Below, piece after piece: positions 58,901-64,000 of a stretch of 64,000 bases of DNA. How positions within the stretch are numbered: the stretch's first letter is position 1; every line of letters begins with the position of its first letter. The stretch is taken from assembly GCF_947179165.1 (NCBI RefSeq), contig NC_077242.1:39626097-39690096 (forward strand), in the 5' to 3' direction. Under the pieces are notes generated by a model. It saw only the letters and a list, made by a program, of their open reading frames with translations, did not search any database and was not told the DNA's origin. A program made the translations under genes and the position numbers. This stretch comes from Solanum dulcamara (Eukaryota; Streptophyta; Magnoliopsida; Solanales; Solanaceae).

Positions 58901-59467
58901 TTGATACTTACATTGACTCCTATTTAGGCTATTCCTCTTTTTCATATTGTTTTTACCTTTTCTGCTCATTCGACCTATGATGCCTACTGGGTACATATTG
59001 TCTTGGTACTCATACTACACTCTGTATCTACTTTCGTGATGTAGGACCGAGCACTAGTTACCACCGTGGATAGATCGAGCCTATTGTAGTTAGCTTCGGA
59101 GACTAGGGTAAGCACTTGGCATTTTTGGATCATTCCTACCTCCTTCAGTATGGATAGCCCGTCTTTTGCCTTTTGAGACTAGCCAGTTATTGTATATATT
59201 TTCAGTCCACTTTTGGGACTTGTACTCGTTGTTTATTGTGTAGCATCTCTATACTTGTGACTTCCAAGTTTTGGGAGGGATCTTTAGTTGTTTATATCAT
59301 GTTTTGGTTTACTTCCGCTTATTCTTTCTGTCTATCTTTATAATTCGTCACTCTTGTTTAGTTTCTGCCCTCAAACCCATTACTTGAGGTTCCAGGTTGA
59401 CGAATTGGCTTACCTACTGATGGGTTATAGTAGGTGCCATCATGACCTAAGAAATTGAATTGTGATA
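55931..59467 (+). repeat. Solo LTR, 3.5 kb, inside the E6 3' ORF
   Basis: It starts TATAATGACCCTCAAGGTCATT (TG decayed) and ends in the family pattern GTAGGTGCCATCATGACC then AATTGTGATA. It has no internal region. The flanks are two halves of one ORF, so it is an insertion that later lost its body. I could not match a clean 5-bp duplication. It contains a 49-bp tandem repeat and an ACAGGTAGGC motif near 57815. Confidence 0.8.
58378..58665. repeat. Tandem repeat, about 49-bp unit, six copies
   Basis: GAGCATCCGGGTACCCAGTC-type units begin near 58378, 58423, 58471, 58521, 58571 and 58620. Each holds GCATCCGGGTACC then a CCCGACCTCG-like phrase. Spacing is 45-50 bases and copies differ by several bases. 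It lies in the last third of the solo LTR. Confidence 0.85.
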
Positions 59468-60195
59468 CTGATAAACTAACTGAGATCTCCTAGACCAGCG
59501 TGGTCAAAAGTACCGGCTGCTCCAGCTCCTTCGCCTTGGAAGTAACCATCTGTTTGATTGTATCCTCATACGAAGCATAAAACTCGTGTACCATGTTGTT
59601 GCTGTAACTCCTGAGGTGCTCAGCCATCCACTCTAGTTTGTGGAGATGAAACAAATCATGAATCTCCGAGACTACCTCTAATTCGGTGGTGATCACATGC
59701 AGTTCCTCAATAATAGGCTTCCATAAGTTATGGCAATTGTTCCTCTTCTATCCTATCCTGTGAAGTCAAGTAGCCCTGGAACACACCACCGCTTTGGTTT
59801 TCCTCCTATGTGGATTGGTATGGAGGGCCTCTCAGTTGTCAACTTGCCCTCGGGGGATACGGATCTTGAAGAAGATTAGGGTATTGAGTCGATATCGCTC
59901 CCCTTCGCCTCTGCTAAATTCTCCTCTCCAAACTAGAGGGGTGTAGATGCTACTGACATGTGAGGAGGGGAGGAGTCTCCGCTTGGTTCCGGTGATGAGA
60001 AGACTTGTTTAGAGTGCTTTGATTTGGGACATCGAACAAGAAACATCTCAGATTCATTTGAGTGTTCCTCCTCAGCCCCAGTATTGTCGACGTCCGTTTG
60101 TTCGTCCCGTATTTATTTCTTTAGAATCTCTGTAGCTTCCTTTTATGAAATCTATTTCTTTCCACCACCTTTCGTTGGAGGAAGAGTTAGTCCAT
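59468..60195 (-). pseudogene. E6 3' ORF (Transposase_32-like), N-terminal half
   Basis: The open part at 59490-59696 reads HKLEWMAEHLRSYSNNMVHEFYASY and KAKELEQPVLLTTLV, matching the conserved N-terminal core of the family (LEWM, VxEFYASY, TLVRG). A low-complexity basic N-terminus is suggested up to about 60195 but is broken. The stop after TLV, where the family has Arg-Gly, precedes the LTR insertion. Confidence 0.7.
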
Positions 60196-61989
60196 AAATA
60201 TAACAAAAAATATAAGAAAAAAAAAGAAAGAAAATTTTAACTAGGAAACTGTAATGTTTTTGGTTCTACGAGGGATATCTACAGGTCGTAGACTAGTCTC
60301 CAACTCGTAGACTCGACTCGTAAAATTAGGCCTATAGGTATTAGTCTCTGAATCTCTTCTACGAATGAACCTTATGAATCGTAGAATATTCCACGGGTCG
60401 TAAGGATCATTCATAGACTCAGTTCTATGCCACTGAGTTTTGGTACTTGATTTGTACGATTCAATCCTACGACTCATAGATAATTTTACAACCAGTAAGA
60501 AGTACCCGTACAAGTAAAGTGTCAAAAAACTGAAGTACTGGTATTTTCCCATTTAGTTTTGACGAGTCCAATTGACGAGCCGTAGAAGATTCTACGACTC
60601 ATAATTAGACTCGTAACATTTGTTTGTTTATGAACACTAATCTTGAGGTTGTCGCTTATGAAAGGTAACTACGACTCATAGACTCGTCTATGACTTGTAG
60701 AAACCCCTCGTTTGAACACAACTTCAAGATCAGTGACCATCTCAATATTAGCACAACACAAGTGAAAGGACTTCAAACTATTCCTTTTAAATAACATTTT
60801 AAGCAATGCCCCAGTTTCCCACTCCCAAATTAGTTCAACAATTTAGGCGTACGAGCAATTAAACTAGTCAAGCTCATTGTTTGTGAAGGTATTAACCATT
60901 GATTCTAGAGGTCCCTTTTTATTAGGGATAACTACGACCCGTAGAATGATCTACGACTCGTAGAAAACCCTCATTTTGAAAAGGCTACAAATTCAGTGAT
61001 CACGTTACAAATAGAGTTCAACAACAAATTTATTATCCCCTTGTTCATTTAAATTAAACAACAATTTCATCAAAAACCTCGTACCCTCATTTCACATATC
61101 AAGTCAATGATCTAATTTTATCATCACAAAAAGTCCTAATTCCGTTCTAACTAGTTCTTCAGTCCTATTATACTATGAAGTTAAGCAAGGCATGTATGGA
61201 ATGTAATATCATTGAAAGATCAACTTGACACAAGGGAGAATTCAGTCCTTTGAATTTTAAACTGGACTGAAATTTCTAGATGCTCGAGGACGTAAGGTTT
61301 GTGGGTTTTGATGGCTTGAAGCTTTAATGGTGTGAAATTAGGATGGAATTTGGGGAGGTTGATTTGGAGGAGAAGAGGAACAAGGTCATTTGATTTTTGT
61401 ATGATAAATGGAAGTTAATGTTACAAATTTCGCTTATTTTATGTTTTGGCTATGCGGGTCAGGTCAGTCCATTCCTAAGTCTATGGAGTAGGCAAGTTAT
61501 GACTCGTAATAAGTATTATAGGTCATAGACTTGCATCGTAGATTGTCTCAACACTTAGGCTAAGGGAAAAAAACATACCTAGAGTCCACGAGTGTAGGCT
61601 ACAAGTCATAGAAGTTTCGACGGGTCATAAAGTACATTTGTAGACTTAAAGCTACTTCATGTATTGAATCTGGAGTTTGACGAGTCAAGGTTATGAGCCG
61701 TAGAAGTTTCTACAACCCTTAAAAATGGCTCGTGCATCTCTCTGAGTCCTTTTAAGTTTCCAGTATTTTCAATTCCACATGGGCAAGTATCAACCTTTAG
61801 CTTATTTTTTTGTGCCTTTTATGACTCTAATTTGACACGGACCTGAACAAAGTCTATGCTATCCTAAAAAACTGAGAATAAGTCAAAACAAACTTAAACT
61901 AAATGAAATAAATAGTAAAAATAGATTGGGTTGCCTCTCAATTAGTGTTTGATTTAACTTCGCGGCATGACGTAGATATGCTTAGTTAC
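60196..61989. repeat. E6 internal spacer rich in CTACGACTCGTAG words
   Basis: Between the 3' ORF and integrase lies noncoding sequence with repeated GACTCGTAG, CTACGACTCAT and ACGACCCGTAGA variants, densest at 60250-60720, 60935-60970 and 61490-61720. No frame is convincing. The word is that of the E6 U3 cluster although this is internal sequence. Confidence 0.55.
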
Positions 61990-62415
61990 TCAGACATCAC
62001 TAAGTTTCCATGCTTCCACGATTTTGATCTCATCCTCTATGCCCATGTATGCTTTGATTCGTTGACCATTAACTTTGAACTTCATACCATCCTTTTTTTC
62101 TAGCTCGATCGCACTATGTGGAAAGACTTGACTCACTCTAAGGGGTCCTAACCATTTTGACTTGAGTTTTTCAGGAAATAAACGCATCCTTGAGTTGAAA
62201 AGAAGGTCTAAGTCTCCGAGTGAAAATGTTCTCTTTTCGATCTTCTGGTCGTGATACTTCTTCATTTGCTCTTTGTACAAGGTTGCGCTCTCATATACAT
62301 TTAGGCAAAACTCATCAAGCTCGTTTATTTGATTCATCCTTTGATTTGCTGTGGCGTCCTAATCCATGTTCAATTTCTTCAACGCCACATAGCTTTGTTT
62401 TCCAACTCTATGGAA
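61990..62415 (-). pseudogene. E6 integrase C-terminal domain
   Basis: The minus strand reads VALKKLNMD, a stop in place of Trp (near 62362), then MNQINELDEF, MKKYHDQKIEKRTFSLGDL, LLFNSRMRLFPEKLKSKWLGP and KVNGQRIKAYMG. This is the GPY/F-type C-terminal module of Athila-lineage integrases. The zinc and catalytic domains are absent: to the right the similarity ends at about 62415 and leader/gag-type sequence follows. Confidence 0.85.
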
Positions 62416-62790
62416 AGATGACAAGATTTTCCAAAGACAAGTTAATAAGGCGATATATCTATGGGAGTCTTGAATGTAGTTCGGTAAGCCCATAGAGCGC
62501 GTTATTCCGATGGTGTCAGGGTTGACCCTATAGTTGTTCCATATGTCGTATTCAGGTCATTGTCAAGGTGGAGGATGTTGTCTTGCTATGTGTGGATTGT
62601 TAAGGACATTTTGTGGTTGATGTTACAGTGCATTGTCGTGTTGCTCTCTAAGATGTTCTGCGCCATCACCAAGTTTGTTTCCCTCGTTGTTATTCTTGTT
62701 GTTCGCCTTCCTACATAATGCTCTTTCAATTTCAGGATTGATGGAATCAAGGGAATGCCTTGACTTTTCGTATTGGGCATGCGCTAGGTA
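62416..62790 (-). pseudogene. E6 gag N-terminal/leader remnant
   Basis: It lies between the primer site and the integrase fragment. A minus-strand run at 62586-62780 (MPNTKSQGIPLIP, IERAL-like region) may be the start of gag, but I recognise no definite capsid motif. The sharp change at about 62415 marks the deletion of the rest of gag-pol. Confidence 0.45.
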
Positions 62791-62893
62791 TCAAAACTGT
62801 TCCAGCACAAACAAAAAAGAAAAATAACGTAAAATAAGAAAATAATGACTACAAATCAAATAATAAAGATTAATCTTAATCTAAAAGCCAAAT

Positions 62894-62911
62894 TCCCCGG
62901 CAACGGCGCCA
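62894..62911 (-). other. E6 primer-binding site (tRNA-Asp)
   Basis: The plus strand reads TCCCCGGCAACGGCGCCA, the 3' end of plant tRNA-Asp with CCA. It lies five bases from the 5' LTR. This primer is characteristic of Athila-type elements. Confidence 0.92.
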
Positions 62912-62916
62912 AAATT

Positions 62917-64000
62917 TGATACTATCAAGTTACACCTACCTAAAGAAGTATAAAGCGATCGTTGATCAAATATAGAACCTAACGAAGGTTAGGGTCGATC
63001 CCATGAGGAATATGGTTTAGAGTTTAGATCAATCGTTTATTATATGTTTTAGTAATCAATTTATTTCCGTAAAGAAAGGGGGATTTATATAAACTAATAA
63101 ACAAATCAAATAACAAGCATCAACGAACAAATGTAACGTTTAATGTGGTTTAAATCAATATGAAGTGAAACTAGGGTTTTATGTGTTCCTCATTAATCCT
63201 TAACTAAGTAAACCTTTTTTTATTAGTAATCCTTTCTTAGTGTGTTATATGTAGAATCGGTAAGTTAATTTTACCTTAGTCCTTGACCGGCAAATAAGTG
63301 AATTTCACTACGCAACTCGATCCGTCTACGAGTGTATGCTTTACTAACCCTTACCAATGATCCCAGATTTAGCTATCCCTTGATACGTTCAAGCTAATTA
63401 GATGGGGATGATTAGCCCCAAATCTCGTTGTTTAATCCCTTTTTCCTCCTTAATCTGGCAAAAAAGGATAAGATGAGTTCTAACATAGGCAACAGTTAAA
63501 AAGCAATCAAAACGAATGGAAAAACAATACATGCATGCACACTATTAAAGAATTACTTTTTATTAAGTTCTACGTCGTTAATTCCTCATGGTTTCCATAA
63601 CCCTAGTTGTGGAATTAGCTACTCATAACGACGCGATCACAATCAATAATATTTATGTTAAAAGAAGTCATGAACTTACAAATTAACTTTGAGAATCCAA
63701 AATCTTCAATAAAATCCAAATGTAAAATATTGATAACAAAAATTGGAATTCAAGAATAAAAGCCCAAAAGTTATTCAAGCTCTATTCTCAAACCCAAAAA
63801 TGTGCATAAAATAAACTAAATCTAGGAAGTATATTTGTAGACAAAAAATTCTAAGTAAATATGAATTTGGAGAACATAGGTAACTTTAAGTCAGTTCGGG
63901 TCTACGGCTTATTTCTACGGATCGTACCAACTCTAATGAGTCTTAGACCTAGCTCATAATTCTTCACATTGCACTGAGGAACTTTTCTTCTTCATGGTCG
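62917..64000 (-). repeat. E6 5' LTR, partial (right part outside the window)
   Basis: It begins TGATACTATC and matches 51459 to about 52560 in order, including the start of the word cluster (GGGTCTACGGC near 63898). About 0.5 kb should continue beyond the window. Confidence 0.9.

Larger units (their letters stand above)
51459..64000 (-). mobile_element. E6: Athila-type Ty3/gypsy element, internally deleted, right LTR cut by window edge
   Basis: The LTR pair 51459-53070 and 62917-64000+ is about 90 percent identical by eye. There is a perfect tRNA-Asp primer site (62894-62911) and a purine tract (53071-53083). Between them remain a gag leader remnant, the integrase C-terminus and a Transposase_32-like ORF interrupted by another LTR. 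Gag body, protease, reverse transcriptase, RNase H and most of integrase are missing. It sits inside E5 gag. Confidence 0.88.

Noticed and set aside
54850..60195. Envelope gene in the Athila-type element
   Set aside because: The phrases match the Transposase_32-like family; I see no signal peptide or transmembrane segment.
62894..62911. Sequence identical to a tRNA-Asp 3' end, possible tRNA gene
   Set aside because: No anticodon or D arm precedes it; its place beside the LTR makes it the primer-site complement.

Overview
The window is plant nuclear DNA made almost entirely of decayed LTR retrotransposons stacked on one another. I see no intact gene, no host-gene exon structure, no tRNA or rRNA gene and no prokaryotic organisation. 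The Ty3/gypsy chromovirus and Athila-type families, the tRNA-derived SINE and the 1.3-3.5 kb LTRs suggest a Solanaceae pericentromeric or other heterochromatic region (pepper, potato, tomato or tobacco relatives). That assignment is inference from recognised sequence style, not from a search.

Layout. E1 (1-8620, minus) is a chromovirus inserted in the protease region of E2 (8621-13163, plus), of which only pol and part of the 3' LTR remain. E2 meets E3 (13164-21264, minus) tail to tail, with both LTRs truncated at the join. E3 is followed by a trinucleotide microsatellite and a related LTR remnant (to 23619). E4 (23898-33446, minus) is the best-preserved element: two LTRs of about 2.34 kb, the 5-bp target duplication AAATC, a purine tract and a primer site. 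Next come a solo-type LTR (33753-35358), a SINE with an 11-bp duplication (35638-35823), and an Athila-type LTR with a primer site on one side and a purine tract on the other (36117-37479), joined to 3' internal sequence up to about 40.6 kb. After small LTR scraps and a plus-strand chromodomain/LTR fragment (41500-42830) lies E5 (42835-51458, minus), a chromovirus interrupted by two solo LTRs. Finally E6 (51459-64000, minus) is an Athila-type element inserted in E5 gag. Nearly all its gag-pol is deleted, and its 3' ORF is split by a 3.5-kb solo LTR.

How the parts work together. Each element once encoded gag, an aspartic protease, reverse transcriptase, RNase H and integrase, copied from an RNA made at the LTR promoter and primed by a host tRNA (initiator Met for the chromoviruses, Asp for the Athila type). 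All copies here carry stops, frameshifts, deletions or catalytic substitutions, so none should be autonomous. Most stops in E3 and E4 are one C-to-T or G-to-A step from the family residue, as expected from deaminated methylcytosine.

Most interesting signals. Many of the LTR families carry their own cluster of a short, usually palindromic word in the same place, upstream of the TATA box; one such word is shared by an Athila-type LTR and an unrelated chromovirus-type LTR. A splice-donor-like AG|GTATGTA motif recurs about 770-890 bp into several LTRs. The PPT-LTR-PBS junction near 36-37 kb looks like a tandem or circle-derived product. LTR identities and alignments were judged by eye.
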